A stretch of 64,000 nucleotides of DNA from Gammaproteobacteria bacterium Ga0077554 (GTDB lineage: Bacteria > Pseudomonadota > Gammaproteobacteria > Ga0077554 > Ga007554), in assembly GCA_001464585.1 (NCBI GenBank), contig LNFF01000022.1, positions 1-64,000 on the forward strand, in the 5' to 3' direction. Positions 30,977 to 42,678 of this stretch are shown here, piece after piece. The notes beneath the pieces were generated by a model that saw only the letters and a list, made by a program, of their open reading frames with translations, searched no databases and was not told the origin of the DNA. The first letter of the stretch is position 1; each line of letters begins with the position of its first letter. Both the position numbers and the translations under genes were made by a program.

Positions 30977-33900
30977 TTAAACTACAGAAGATGCAGCATC
31001 TGCACGTTTTGCCTGCCACCGCACCAACGCATTCTCAACCAGTGAATATACGGCAGGAACCACCAGCAGAGTCAGCAACGTGGAGCTGATCATCCCACCA
31101 ATAACTGCAACAGCCAAGGGACCGTTAGTATCAGAACCCGCACCGAGACCTGATGCGGCAGGCACCAGGGCAAGGATAATGGTCAGTGATGTCATCAATA
31201 CCGGGCGCATACGTATCGGACAGGCTTCCCTGAGTGCAGCATCCACGTCCTGATAGGAATTTTTATCAGAATTCTGGCCTGGGGTTGCGCCTGGGATTGT
31301 ATAGGCATTGCGTAATTGATTGGTAAGATCAATCAACAAAATTGAATTTTTCGCCACCAGGCCAATCAATAAAATCAAACCAATCATGGAATAAATATTC
31401 AGCGTGTGACCCCACAACCACAATGCGGCAACCCCACCAATAATCGCTAACGGTTGGGCGATCATAATCATGAAAGGCTGAATAAACGAATTGAACTGGC
31501 TGGCAAGCACCATATAAACCAGCACCAGGGCCAACACAAAAGCAAATATCGCATACTCGATGGTTTTGCTGAATTGCTCAGCCTGCCCCGTAAATTTGAT
31601 GGCGTAACCTGCTGGCAGAATTTCTGCTGCCGCCTGTTGTACACTCTTTACAGCATCGCCCAGTGGCACCGAGGGAGAGCCTGCAAAATTCGCCGCGTAT
31701 TGCATATCATAACGGCTGATGATAGCGGGCCCGAGAATTTTCTGAAATTTTGCAACTACGTCCAGACGTACCATCTGACCTTCCCGTCCGCGCAAATAAA
31801 TCTTGCTGAAATCAGGGATCTGTGTGAATTCACCTTCTACTGCCTTGAGCCGAATGTCATAACGCTCACCATCGCCGGGCATGTCATTATAGCGGGCTAC
31901 GTCCAAACCACCCGACATCACATTCACCGCCTGCGCAACCTCTCTGCTGTTCAGGCCAAGCTCGGCTACGCGCACTTTATCCAATGTCATTTCAATTTGC
32001 GGCAAATCCAATTGCAAGTCAACATCAAGACGCCCCAGCCCAGACTGCGCAGAAAGTTTCTCTTGCAGTGCTGTCGACAAGCGACCTACTTCTGTGAGAT
32101 TGGGTCCAGTCACCACAAACTGCAATGGTTCGCCACGCGTACCACCAATCGGCGGCACCGAGGTTGCGAAAGCGCGCACCCCCGGAATTTGCATCAACTC
32201 GTTGCGCACCGTAGCCACCAGGTCAGATTGCTTGATGCTACGTTGGCCACGCGGCACCAAGCGCACAAAAGCCAACCCTTGATTGACTTGACCCGCCTGA
32301 CCCAATCCCACCGCAGTAAAATAGGTAGCAATTTCTTTATGGCTGCCGAGTACCGCTTCGATTTTTTCGAGACGACTGTTAGTGTATTCGATGTTTGAAC
32401 CCAGCGGCGTTTTAACAAACACCATAAAACGGCCTTCGTCTTCTTCCGGCACAAAGCTCTTGCCCACATTAATAAAAAACCACGCGCTGGAAACCACAAT
32501 CAATAAGGTAATAAATACCACACTCCAGCGGAATCGCAGCGCGAGATCCAATAATCTGCGGTAGACATTATCCAGTTTTTTAAACAGGCCATCGAGACTA
32601 CGGGATATTCTGTTATGGCGCCGTGATATTTTAAGGTGACGTGAACATAACATCGGCGTCAAAGTCAACGAAACCAGCAATGACACTAATACGCCAATGG
32701 TTACAACCACAGAAAATGCTTCAAAAAACCGTCCGATAATGCCGCCCATGAAGACTACCGGGGCAAAAATGGAAACCAGTGTCAACGACGATGCCAATAC
32801 CGCAAACTGCACCTGGCTGGATCCCGTGATGGCGGCATGCACCGCATTGGTATCGCCCTCTTCACGGTGGCGGAAAATATTCTCCAGCACCACAATCGCA
32901 TCATCCACTACCACGCCGACCAGCAATAGCATGGCCAACAGCGTCATGGAATTAAACGTGTAGCCGGCAAAATAAATTGCCGCGACGGCACCCATTAAAG
33001 ATACCGGAATGGCGACGGCGATAATCAGTGTGGAACGTATACTGCGTAAAAACAGCCATACCACCAATGCTGCCAGCAAGGTTCCCAATAGCAGATGTTC
33101 CTTGAGAGTTTTTACCATTTCCATAATAAAAATGGAATCATCTGATGAAACGGTAATCTTCATTCCAGCAGGTAATTGTGGAATAATTTCTTTTTCCAAA
33201 CGTCTTTTTACTTCGGCAATAATCTCAACGGTATTGGTATTGGCAATTTTTACAATTCCCAGGCCGATAGAAATCTCGCCATTAAAATGCGCGAGTTGCC
33301 GAAAATCTTCCAGGCCATCTTCAATGCTGGCAACATCCTGCAAACGCACTGGAGTATTTTCGCGTTGCACCACAATCATCTGGCGCAGTTCATCTAAGGT
33401 GTGGGACTCAAAGTCAAATTTGAGCATGCTCTCGGTCTTGTCGCTTACCAGAAACCCTCCCGGCACTTGCACATGCTCATCCCGGAAGGCAGCAATAATA
33501 TCTTGCGTAGTAACGCGCAAAGCGGCCATGCGCTCTGGTTTGATGTTAACGCGAATATTGCGGTCACGCTTACCACCCAGACGTACTTCCCCTACACCAT
33601 TAATGGTTTCCAGGCGTTTCTTAACCACATTGCGCGCATATTGATTAAGCTGTTGCAGGGTGCGGTCACCGCGTAACGATAACCACATGACAGGTTGCGC
33701 ATTGGTTTCCACTTTTGAAACAATCGGGGGCTCGATATCAGAGGGCAATTGCCGCAATACCTGGTTGACTTTGGCTTGCACCTCATCAAAAGCCACATTA
33801 ATATCTTTTTCCAGTTCAAATGTAAGCGAAATAACAGACACGCTCGGTGATGAAGCAGATTGGATATGTTCAATACCTGACACTGTATTAAGCTGTGATT

Positions 33901-34102
33901 CGATTACATTGGTAATGCTGGCATCAATGATGTCAGGATTAGCGCCACGCAATACGGTAGTGACCGTCAATACGGGGAATTCAACATGTGGCAGACGGTC
34001 TATGCCTAGCCGCTCATAGCTGATGACACCAAATAACACCAATACGGCTGACAACATATAGGCCAGCACATGTCTCTTGATCGAGAAAGCTGGCAGGCTC
34101 AT
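30977..34102 (-). CDS. RND-family efflux transporter permease (HAE1/AcrB-like)
   Basis: 1041 residues, full length. Twelve membrane segments in the usual 1+5+1+5 pattern with two large periplasmic loops. Visible motifs: FSIKRHVLAYMLSAVLVLFG at the N terminus, RLPHVEFPVLTVTTVLRGANP, the fourth-segment proton relay in LLLVGVVVDDAIVVLENIFRH (two adjacent Asp, about residues 405-411), FMGGIIGRFFEAF, and GLILLIGLVAKNSILLID in segment 10. With the fusion protein encoded just upstream (four-base overlap) it would export hydrophobic drugs or lipids. No outer-membrane channel gene is adjacent, so a TolC-like protein from elsewhere is needed. Substrate unknown. Confidence 0.93.
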   Translation of the reverse strand: MSLPAFSIKRHVLAYMLSAVLVLFGVISYERLGIDRLPHVEFPVLTVTTVLRGANPDIIDASITNVIESQLNTVSGIEHIQSASSPSVSVISLTFELEKDINVAFDEVQAKVNQVLRQLPSDIEPPIVSKVETNAQPVMWLSLRGDRTLQQLNQYARNVVKKRLETINGVGEVRLGGKRDRNIRVNIKPERMAALRVTTQDIIAAFRDEHVQVPGGFLVSDKTESMLKFDFESHTLDELRQMIVVQRENTPVRLQDVASIEDGLEDFRQLAHFNGEISIGLGIVKIANTNTVEIIAEVKRRLEKEIIPQLPAGMKITVSSDDSIFIMEMVKTLKEHLLLGTLLAALVVWLFLRSIRSTLIIAVAIPVSLMGAVAAIYFAGYTFNSMTLLAMLLLVGVVVDDAIVVLENIFRHREEGDTNAVHAAITGSSQVQFAVLASSLTLVSIFAPVVFMGGIIGRFFEAFSVVVTIGVLVSLLVSLTLTPMLCSRHLKISRRHNRISRSLDGLFKKLDNVYRRLLDLALRFRWSVVFITLLIVVSSAWFFINVGKSFVPEEDEGRFMVFVKTPLGSNIEYTNSRLEKIEAVLGSHKEIATYFTAVGLGQAGQVNQGLAFVRLVPRGQRSIKQSDLVATVRNELMQIPGVRAFATSVPPIGGTRGEPLQFVVTGPNLTEVGRLSTALQEKLSAQSGLGRLDVDLQLDLPQIEMTLDKVRVAELGLNSREVAQAVNVMSGGLDVARYNDMPGDGERYDIRLKAVEGEFTQIPDFSKIYLRGREGQMVRLDVVAKFQKILGPAIISRYDMQYAANFAGSPSVPLGDAVKSVQQAAAEILPAGYAIKFTGQAEQFSKTIEYAIFAFVLALVLVYMVLASQFNSFIQPFMIMIAQPLAIIGGVAALWLWGHTLNIYSMIGLILLIGLVAKNSILLIDLTNQLRNAYTIPGATPGQNSDKNSYQDVDAALREACPIRMRPVLMTSLTIILALVPAASGLGAGSDTNGPLAVAVIGGMISSTLLTLLVVPAVYSLVENALVRWQAKRADAASSVV

Positions 34103-35211
34103 TCAATGGCGTCTTTTTTAATAACAACATCTTTCTTGATGTTGACCTTGGCTTTGTCGGTAAGGAAAGCAGCGCCATCAAACGCGACTATCTGGCCGGG
34201 CGCCACCCCTGACATGATCTCGACATTACCCGCAGATTTATGGCCGGTTTTCACCACATGTTGCTCAGCGATACCTTCCTTGATGACATACACCACTTCC
34301 CCGGCGGGACGTAACACCACACTCTGCTCGGGCACAACAATCGCTTGAGTTCGTCTTTCCAGCACCAGTACGCCTTTAACGCTGCCGCCGGGCTTCCAGC
34401 CGCCCGGATTATCAATTTCCACCATGGCTTCCAGCGCATGGCTGCTTGCGTTCACTGCCGGGCGAATATCACTAATGGTACTTTCAATGCTTTTCCCGGG
34501 CGCCGTGGCACTCGCCAGCCGTATCGGCATACCGCGACGTAACAGCGCCGCCATCTCTTCAGGAAACGGCAAATGAATACGTAACTTCTGATTCGCCGTG
34601 ATATGAAACAGGGGCTTGCCGCGCTCAACATAATCACCAACGGAGACCAGACGCTGCTCTATTTCTCCGGTAACCGGCGCCGTGATCCGTGTTTTTTCCA
34701 GATTGTGTTTTGCACCCGCCAATTGCGCACGCGCACCCGCTAATTGCTCGCGCAAGGCGCCCAGTTGCGCGATTGCATCATCCATCTGGGTGGCCGATAT
34801 AAACTTGTCACCCGCCAGTTTTTCATAACGCTGTAGCAAGCGTTCCTGATTAGCAATTAACGTCTGTAAACGCTGCATCTCTGCCTGCGCAGTGTCACGG
34901 ACAATTATTGCTTCCTGCGCATCCATCTCTGCCAATACCTGGCCTTTACTGACGCGCTGGCCTGATTCGGCCATGACTTTCACGACACGCCCCGAAGCCT
35001 CGGCCGCTACGGAAGGCGATGAATCACTTTCTATCCGGCCAATGGATTCCTGCACCCGCTCAATGGGCTGTTTTTGCACGGTAGTCACCGTAATTAACGT
35101 GCCTCTACTTGCGTGTGAGCCGCCCGCTTTTTCACCTTCGGCTTTTTTTCCACAAGCTGTTAAAGTCAGGATTAAACAAAGACCCATGAGCGATGCACAG
35201 GTTTTTTTCAT
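34099..35211 (-). CDS. RND efflux periplasmic adaptor (membrane fusion) lipoprotein
   Basis: 370 residues. Lipoprotein signal LCLILTLTACGKK (Cys20), then a beta-barrel and lipoyl half (SVAAEASGRVVKVMAESGQR, VSKGQVLAEMD), a coiled-coil hairpin (about 95-165, ending GAKHNLEKTRITAPVTGEI), the second lipoyl half (VSVGDYVERGKPLFHI) and a C-terminal barrel and membrane-proximal domain (VPEQSVVLRPAGEVVYVI). It links the RND permease to an outer-membrane channel. Its stop overlaps the permease start (ATGA), implying translational coupling. Confidence 0.93.
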   Translation of the reverse strand: MKKTCASLMGLCLILTLTACGKKAEGEKAGGSHASRGTLITVTTVQKQPIERVQESIGRIESDSSPSVAAEASGRVVKVMAESGQRVSKGQVLAEMDAQEAIIVRDTAQAEMQRLQTLIANQERLLQRYEKLAGDKFISATQMDDAIAQLGALREQLAGARAQLAGAKHNLEKTRITAPVTGEIEQRLVSVGDYVERGKPLFHITANQKLRIHLPFPEEMAALLRRGMPIRLASATAPGKSIESTISDIRPAVNASSHALEAMVEIDNPGGWKPGGSVKGVLVLERRTQAIVVPEQSVVLRPAGEVVYVIKEGIAEQHVVKTGHKSAGNVEIMSGVAPGQIVAFDGAAFLTDKAKVNIKKDVVIKKDAIE

Positions 35212-35322
35212 TGATGAATCCTTGGTTCGAGAAATATTTTGATGAAATTAAAATCTGAAAACAGCAAAATGATTTCCGTTGCGGCGTATAGAACCTCGTG
35301 TGGCATAGGCTGCCCAAGGCGC

Positions 35323-35793
35323 TTATAAAGCTTTAATCGCCTCCAACACTTCAGCCACATGCCCTTCTACTTTTACTTTGCGCCATTCCTGGCGCAGTAC
35401 CCCTTGCTTGTCGATGACAAACGTACTGCGCTCAATACCCATGACTTCTTTGCCATACATATTTTTCAGCTTGATCACGTCAAACAGCTTACTTAATATC
35501 TCCTCGGAATCAGAAAGCAAATCAAAGGAAAAGTTTTGTTCTGCTTTAAATTTTTCATGCGAACTCAGGTTATCGCGTGATACCCCAAGAATCACCGTAT
35601 TGAATTTTGCGAATTCCGCATGCTGGTCGCGAAAACCCTGCCCTTCCAGCGTACACCCTGGGGTATTATCTTTGGGGTAAAAATAAATCACGACATTTTT
35701 CCCTTTGAGACTGGCAAGACTGATAGTCTTTCCGCCCGTTGCCGGAAGCTCAAAATCCGGCACCGCCTGATCCAACATTACTGAAGTTTTCAT
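35323..35793 (-). CDS. bcp: Thioredoxin-dependent thiol peroxidase (Bcp/PrxQ type)
   Basis: 156 residues. GKNVVIYFYPKDNTPGCTLE (about residues 29-48) holds the peroxidatic Cys. The resolving Cys that many Bcp proteins have five residues later is absent (CTLEGQGFRD instead of CT-x3-C), so this is a form that would need an external thiol or another Cys. Other family signatures are VILGVSRDNLSSHEKFKAE and FDLLSDSEE. It reduces peroxides and lipid hydroperoxides. It is divergent from mnmA and downstream of the RND genes in the opposite reading order. Confidence 0.93.
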   Translation of the reverse strand: MKTSVMLDQAVPDFELPATGGKTISLASLKGKNVVIYFYPKDNTPGCTLEGQGFRDQHAEFAKFNTVILGVSRDNLSSHEKFKAEQNFSFDLLSDSEEILSKLFDVIKLKNMYGKEVMGIERSTFVIDKQGVLRQEWRKVKVEGHVAEVLEAIKAL

Positions 35794-35925
35794 GAAAATA
35801 TATCCTTATTATTCAAATGTATATACGCACGGAAACAAGGGCAGGCAAAGGTCTGTCCTACAATCAGGATTTACCGGCCACCAATCACACCACCAAAAAC
35901 ATGAGTTATCATAACCTTATTTTGA

Positions 35926-37822
<1,897 letters not shown>

Positions 37823-37824
<2 letters not shown>

Positions 37825-37954
37825 GCAGTAGTCAATACTGTTCGCTTAATACACCCCCCGTTCGCCCTGAGCCTGTCGAAGGGCTTTGGATGCGGGGCGG
37901 GGGTTCGACAGGCTCAGGGTGAACGGCTAAACCGAACAGTATTGAAGCAGTAGT
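37823..37954. mobile_element. MITE-like palindrome, copy 2, with 10-bp target duplication
   Basis: A 112-bp palindromic element (37833-37944) with ends CAATACTGTTCG at the left and CGAACAGTATTG at the right, and the inner palindrome TTCGCCCTGAGCCTGTCGAA. It is bracketed by a perfect direct repeat, AAGCAGTAGT, at 37823-37832 and 37945-37954. The left duplication overlaps the hflD stop codon, so the element landed exactly at the gene end. It fills the convergent gap between hflD and the lipoprotein gene. It has no coding capacity; a full-length transposon elsewhere in the genome would have to supply the transposase. Confidence 0.85.
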
Positions 37955-37957
37955 ACC

Positions 37958-39682
37958 CTATTGATAACGGCTGGTAAGCACCTTCCAATGCGCGCCGTCC
38001 CATTGGCGCCAGGCGGCGCTGGCATTACCAGTGCTATCGACATTCACCTCGGGAACCAGTGCATCGCCGCTGTCATCCACCTCTACCAGAGCCGCCATGC
38101 CCCAAGCCTGTAAAGACGGGTTATAACGGTTCGACCATACACTGGTGCGTGTGCCTTCTGATTGTTGCCATACGGCAAAGGCATCGCCACTGGCATTGAC
38201 GGCGATCTGCGCATGTGTTGCATCACCGACGTTGTTGGTTTCGATCAATGTCGCACTTGACCAGCCACTGCCTACCGCATAGCGATTCGATCCGATGTTA
38301 TAGGTGGTGCCATCATGTTGATGCCATGCCACCCAAGCATCGCCCGCAGTATTGACGGCCAGTTGGGGATCAAACGCATCACCACTGTCATCACTTTCAA
38401 TCAGCACTGGGGAGCCCCAGGCCATCGTTGCGGCCACATAACGGCTGGCCCAGATACTGTAATGCGCGCTGGCATCGTATTGCCGCCATACGGCAATTGC
38501 ATTGCCACTGCCATCCATTACGATCTGCGGATTCACGGCAACGCCCACGCTTCCAGTTGAAATCGACCCCGGCATCGCCCAACCTGCGCCCACAGTGTAA
38601 CGCGTAGCATACACGCTGGTAACAGTGCCATTGAATTGCTGCCACACTACTACGCCATTGCCGCTGCTATCCATCACCACCTGGGCGGCGCTGCCATCAT
38701 GGCCTTTATCGTTATCCAGTTCCAGCGCCGTGGCGGTTACGTCCCAGGTTTTAGTCGATGCGGTGTAGTGCTTTGTCCACAGGCTGGAGGTATAGTATTC
38801 CAAAGCAGTTATCGAGGTGGCGGGATCATCGAAAGGGCCATCCATACCACGCCACACCACGATGGCATTGCCATTGGCGCTGATCGCCACCTGCGGATCA
38901 AAGGCGTCGGATGCACTGCCGGTAAGCGCCTGTACCGCGCCCCACTGGCCGAGTACGGCATCGTAGTGATTCGCCCACACATGATAACGGTTACCATCGT
39001 AATGATGCCAGACCGCCACGGCATGTCCACTGACATTTACTGCTAATTGCGGCGCATAACCGCTGCCGGTATTATCGGTCTGCAACAGAGTGGCCAGCCC
39101 CCATTGCCGTGCGGCGGCATCATAACGATTGGCCCAGATGCTGTAATGATTGCCTTCTTTCTGCTGCCATACCAATATCAGATTGCCTGCACTGTCGGTG
39201 CCGGTTTGTGGGGCAAACGCATCCGTTGCCATGCTGCGCGCGGTGCTCCATGCACGCGTGCCCGGCGTGAATTGCCAGTTATACGCGGTTGACAACGCAT
39301 TACCGGCGCTATCTTTCACGCCGGTTGTGACGCTGGCGGTATAGAGGGTATTCAGATCCAAATCGGTGGACGGTGTAAAGGTAGCAGAATTACTTGCCAC
39401 ACTCACGGTTCCGGATATCGGCGTGCCGCCGGCGCTCACCACAAAGGTGCTGGAGGTGAGGCTGCTGGTGTCCATGGCTTCGGAGAATGTCACAGAAATC
39501 GGTGTGCGCGCCGCAACGCTGCGGCTGCTGCTGGCGGGATCAGTGGAAAGTACCGTGGGTGCTGTTGTGTCAGAGAGGGTCGCAGGGCTGCTATTACCTG
39601 ATCCGTCACCGCCGCCGCAGGCTGACACAAGCAGACTTAGCAACGTTACATTAAATGATAAAACTTTGGAATTAACTCGCAT
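37958..39682 (-). CDS. Large lipoprotein: Ig-like domain plus eight tandem repeats
   Basis: 574 residues. Lipoprotein signal LLSLLVSACGGG (Cys22), then a Ser/Thr-rich spacer. A bacterial Ig-like domain (SbsA/Big_5 type, about 38-140: APTVLSTDPASSSRSV, PISVTFSEAMD, LYTASVTTGVKDSAGNAL) follows. The rest is eight repeats of about 45-60 residues with the consensus P-Q-hydrophobic-V-x4-G-N-A-x3-W-x4-G-x4-Ser-I-W-x2-R-Y. This periodicity suggests a beta-propeller-like fold. It is probably anchored to the outer membrane and exposed on the surface or in the periplasm. Function unknown; no partner is next to it. Confidence 0.8.
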   Translation of the reverse strand: MRVNSKVLSFNVTLLSLLVSACGGGDGSGNSSPATLSDTTAPTVLSTDPASSSRSVAARTPISVTFSEAMDTSSLTSSTFVVSAGGTPISGTVSVASNSATFTPSTDLDLNTLYTASVTTGVKDSAGNALSTAYNWQFTPGTRAWSTARSMATDAFAPQTGTDSAGNLILVWQQKEGNHYSIWANRYDAAARQWGLATLLQTDNTGSGYAPQLAVNVSGHAVAVWHHYDGNRYHVWANHYDAVLGQWGAVQALTGSASDAFDPQVAISANGNAIVVWRGMDGPFDDPATSITALEYYTSSLWTKHYTASTKTWDVTATALELDNDKGHDGSAAQVVMDSSGNGVVVWQQFNGTVTSVYATRYTVGAGWAMPGSISTGSVGVAVNPQIVMDGSGNAIAVWRQYDASAHYSIWASRYVAATMAWGSPVLIESDDSGDAFDPQLAVNTAGDAWVAWHQHDGTTYNIGSNRYAVGSGWSSATLIETNNVGDATHAQIAVNASGDAFAVWQQSEGTRTSVWSNRYNPSLQAWGMAALVEVDDSGDALVPEVNVDSTGNASAAWRQWDGAHWKVLTSRYQ

Positions 39683-39862
39683 AACCCATCCCTTGTTGAG
39701 GAAATCACTGCCTTAACTAGCGGCAGAACCTGGGGGGTTATTGAGAAAAATGGCGCGAATTGTGATGCAGTTAACACTTATTTTTTAAGTTATTGATAAT
39801 AAGAAGGATGTGGATCTAGAATATAATTTACATTCAATATTTAACATAAACTATTGATAATA

Positions 39863-40771
39863 TTAAGTTGATCCCAGCCAAGCCGTGCCCCGCACCCCAC
39901 TGGAATCGCCGTGCAGGGCGGGCACCAGTCGGGTATGCACGTGATCCGAAAACACATGGCGACCCCAGATGCGTGGGACACCTTCATATAAGCTGCTCAT
40001 ATTGGACAACCCACCGCCCAGCACAATCACATGTGGGTCAAGAATATTAATCACGCTGGCCAGCGCGCGCGCCAGCCGCGCTTCATAACGCTGCACGGTC
40101 GCCACGCATTGCACATCATCACCCTGCGCAGCCTGCTGAGCAATCTCATGCGCCGTCAACAGGTGGCTCGTCACCCTAAAGTGATCGGCCGCCAGGCCGG
40201 GACCAGACAACCAGGTTTCAATGCACCCGGTTTTACCGCAGTAACAGGGTTGGCCGGGCAATTCATCGGCTTGAGGCCACGGCAACGGGTTATGTCCCCA
40301 TTCACCGGCAATGGCATTCGGCCCGGCCAGCAAACGGCCCTGCGCCACAATACCGCCGCCCACGCCCGTGCCCAGAATCACGCCGAAAACTATCGGCGCG
40401 TCCGTCGCAGCACCATCGGTGGCTTCAGACAAGGCGAAACAATCCGCATCATTCGCCACGCGCACTGCACGCCCCAACGCAACGGCAAGATCACGATCCA
40501 GCGGCTTGCCATTCAGGCATGTGGAATTGGCATTTTTGATCACGCCAGTGGCTGGCGACAGCGCGCCTGGCGAGCCAACACCGACACTGCCCCGCACGCC
40601 CAACTGGCGCTCGATGCCCGTCACCAGATCCACCACGGCACGCAACGTCGCCGCATAATCACCCTGCGGCGTAGCGACCCGCTGCCGCACGAGGGTCTGC
40701 CCCGTATCATCAAGCGCAATCACTTCAATTTTAGTGCCGCCAAGATCAACACCGATACGTACTGTGGACAT
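39863..40771 (-). CDS. ROK-family sugar kinase
   Basis: 302 residues. ATP-binding RIGVDLGGTKIEVIALD at the N terminus, NDADCFALSEATDG (catalytic Asp), GTGVGGGIVAQGRLL, the ROK zinc signature in CYCGKTGCIETWLSGPG (about 186-202) and HVIVLGGGLSNM. ROK kinases phosphorylate fructose, glucose, mannose or N-acetylated sugars; the GKTGCIETWLSGPG form is usual in proteobacterial fructokinase/N-acetylglucosamine kinase-like members. The ATG at 40771 is the start; a TTG one codon upstream is less likely. It lies downstream of the btuF-like gene across about 20 bases on the same strand. Confidence 0.88.
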   Translation of the reverse strand: MSTVRIGVDLGGTKIEVIALDDTGQTLVRQRVATPQGDYAATLRAVVDLVTGIERQLGVRGSVGVGSPGALSPATGVIKNANSTCLNGKPLDRDLAVALGRAVRVANDADCFALSEATDGAATDAPIVFGVILGTGVGGGIVAQGRLLAGPNAIAGEWGHNPLPWPQADELPGQPCYCGKTGCIETWLSGPGLAADHFRVTSHLLTAHEIAQQAAQGDDVQCVATVQRYEARLARALASVINILDPHVIVLGGGLSNMSSLYEGVPRIWGRHVFSDHVHTRLVPALHGDSSGVRGTAWLGST

Positions 40772-40792
40772 CAATCGTGGCCTGCGTCAGGT

Positions 40793-41719
40793 TTATGGAG
40801 TGTTCAATTTTGCAGGGTTAGGAATGGTGCTGCGCACCTGGTCAAGCTGCCCGCAGATCAAGCGCGCACCTTCAAGAATACGGGGTGTGGGGCGGGTAAT
40901 TAAATCCGGTCGCACCGCAAATAAACGGCCTTTCTTCACGGCCTGCAACTGCGATAAGCGGCGCCATTCATCCAGCCACGGCGCTCGCCGCTCACCGGCG
41001 CTGCTAACCATAATCACCTGCGGATCAGCCACCATCACCGCTTCGGTATTAACCTCAGGCGCCAAGGCCGACACTTCGGCAAAAATATTTTTACCACCAC
41101 ACAAATTAATAACCTTGCTGATCAGGTGCGCACCATTCACTGTCATCAAGGGACGGTTCCAGATCTGAAAAAACACGCTGATGGGGCGACGCTCAGCATA
41201 TTGGCTGCGCAACCGCGCATGTTCCGCCCGAAACGCCGCTGCCGCCTGTCGCGCGGCAGGCTCGGTACCCGCCAGCCTCCCCAAGGCTTCAATATCCACC
41301 GACACATCCTCCAGACGGCGCGGCTCACTGGCATACACCATCAAACCGAGCTGCTGAAGTTTTTCAATCTGCGGCTTGGCGTTGCCACTATCCCATGCCA
41401 CAATCAAGTCGGGCTGCAATGCGATGATGGCTTCGAGATCAAGATTGTTGGCATCGCCCACGCGGCGTATTTTAGAGGCCGCTACCGGAAAATCACTGTA
41501 GTTGACGACACCTACGATGTACGCCCCTGCCCCGGCAGCAAACAGATTTTCTGTGGTATGCGGCGCCAGGCTGACAATGCGCCGCGCCGGCTTGGATAAC
41601 GATACCGTGTGACCCGCGCCATCTTTTACGCTAATGGCCGCTTGCGCTGCGTTCACAGGCATGCCAGTGCAGAACAGGCAGGTAACAATTAAACGAAATA
41701 ACATGGTGAAATATCGCAT
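40793..41719 (-). CDS. Cobalamin-type periplasmic binding protein (BtuF-like)
   Basis: 308 residues from the second of two tandem ATGs (41719), which has the better spacing from AAGGA. A signal peptide (FRLIVTCLFCTGMPVNAAQA) precedes ISVKDGAGHTVSLSKPARRI, then RIVSLAPHTTENLFAAGAG, a typical BtuF/FhuD start. DPQVIMVSSAGE and RPDLITRPTPRILEGA follow. The long single helix between lobes is the class III substrate-binding protein pattern. It would deliver cobalamin or a metal chelate to an ABC transporter; no permease or ATPase is adjacent. cobS and cobC nearby support a cobamide link. Its ribosome binding site lies in a partial copy of the repeat seen at 42679-42840. Confidence 0.82.
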   Translation of the reverse strand: MRYFTMLFRLIVTCLFCTGMPVNAAQAAISVKDGAGHTVSLSKPARRIVSLAPHTTENLFAAGAGAYIVGVVNYSDFPVAASKIRRVGDANNLDLEAIIALQPDLIVAWDSGNAKPQIEKLQQLGLMVYASEPRRLEDVSVDIEALGRLAGTEPAARQAAAAFRAEHARLRSQYAERRPISVFFQIWNRPLMTVNGAHLISKVINLCGGKNIFAEVSALAPEVNTEAVMVADPQVIMVSSAGERRAPWLDEWRRLSQLQAVKKGRLFAVRPDLITRPTPRILEGARLICGQLDQVRSTIPNPAKLNTP

Positions 41720-41934
41720 CATATCCTTGATCGAATTTTTATAAAGGTCTCTATAATATAGCGGCCCATGTGTGTGAATTACTGAAGGAATCCATCCCCG
41801 ACGGTGCACCGTCATTGCGAACGTAACTCACCACCGATGCGATTCGTATTGCATACGCAAGGGCGACAAATTCGCGCATAGCCCGTTATTAATGCGAATT
41901 TGTCGCACCTACAAAACCACAGCTTTTTCCAGGT

Positions 41935-42534
41935 TTACAACTTCTGCGCGATCGCCCGCTCAACGGCGCTTACAATTTGCGGGTTATCCGGGGGAGTGGG
42001 GCTGGTGAAATCAGCAATGACGTTGCCGTTACGGTCGATGAGGTATTTGTGGAAGTTCCATTGCGGATAACTGCCGTTGCTCTGGCGTGCCAGTTCACGG
42101 TAAAGCGGGTCAGCGTGATGGGATGCGACCTTGGTTTTTTTGAACATGGGAAATTTAACTTTATAGGTGGCGTCACAAAAATCCTTGATGGCCTTGTCAT
42201 CACCCGGCTCCTGTTCACCAAAGTCATTGGCAGGAAAACCCAGCACATAAAATCCTTGGTCTTTGTAGCGCGCATACATGGCTTCGAGTGCTTTATATTG
42301 TTTGGTGAAACCACAAAAGCTCGCGGTGTTTACCATCAACAATACTTTGCCTTTATAGGCCTGACAAAGATTAACGGGCGTTTTTTCACCCAAAGGAATC
42401 ACGTTAAATTGCAATGCCGCAGGACACGCTCCACTTTCACCTGATTGCGTACTTGAAGGAACGGGCGTGGCGGCATGAGCCATGTTCACTAATCCCATGC
42501 CAGATGCCAAGGTCAAAAGCAGTTTTTTAAGCAT
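41935..42534 (-). CDS. Secreted glutathione peroxidase-family protein
   Basis: 199 residues. A signal peptide (LLLTLASGMGLVNMAHAATP) is followed by the peroxidase fold: catalytic Cys in VNTASFCGFTKQYKALE (about residue 74), FPANDFGEQEPG with the conserved Gln, and YPQWNFHKYLID with the conserved Trp-Asn. It reduces peroxides, probably with thioredoxin or a periplasmic thiol rather than glutathione. CAGGAGGATGTGACC upstream of the ATG at 42534 fixes the start. About 120 bases separate it from the btuF-like gene. Confidence 0.9.
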   Translation of the reverse strand: MLKKLLLTLASGMGLVNMAHAATPVPSSTQSGESGACPAALQFNVIPLGEKTPVNLCQAYKGKVLLMVNTASFCGFTKQYKALEAMYARYKDQGFYVLGFPANDFGEQEPGDDKAIKDFCDATYKVKFPMFKKTKVASHHADPLYRELARQSNGSYPQWNFHKYLIDRNGNVIADFTSPTPPDNPQIVSAVERAIAQKL

Positions 42535-42678
42535 GGTCACATCCTCCTGATTTAATGGCGAAAAGAGATTTATCCAAGGCATGGTAAGCCGATTATAATT
42601 GGACTTCACAGGGTTGCGCTTAGTTCAATACCTCTTTATAAACCTATAATATTACATTAATTTTTATAACATACCATT

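Noticed and set aside
41720-41934. Cobalamin riboswitch upstream of the btuF-like gene
   Set aside because: The B12-box and flanking conserved blocks were not found; the visible inverted similarity is to the repeat at 42679.
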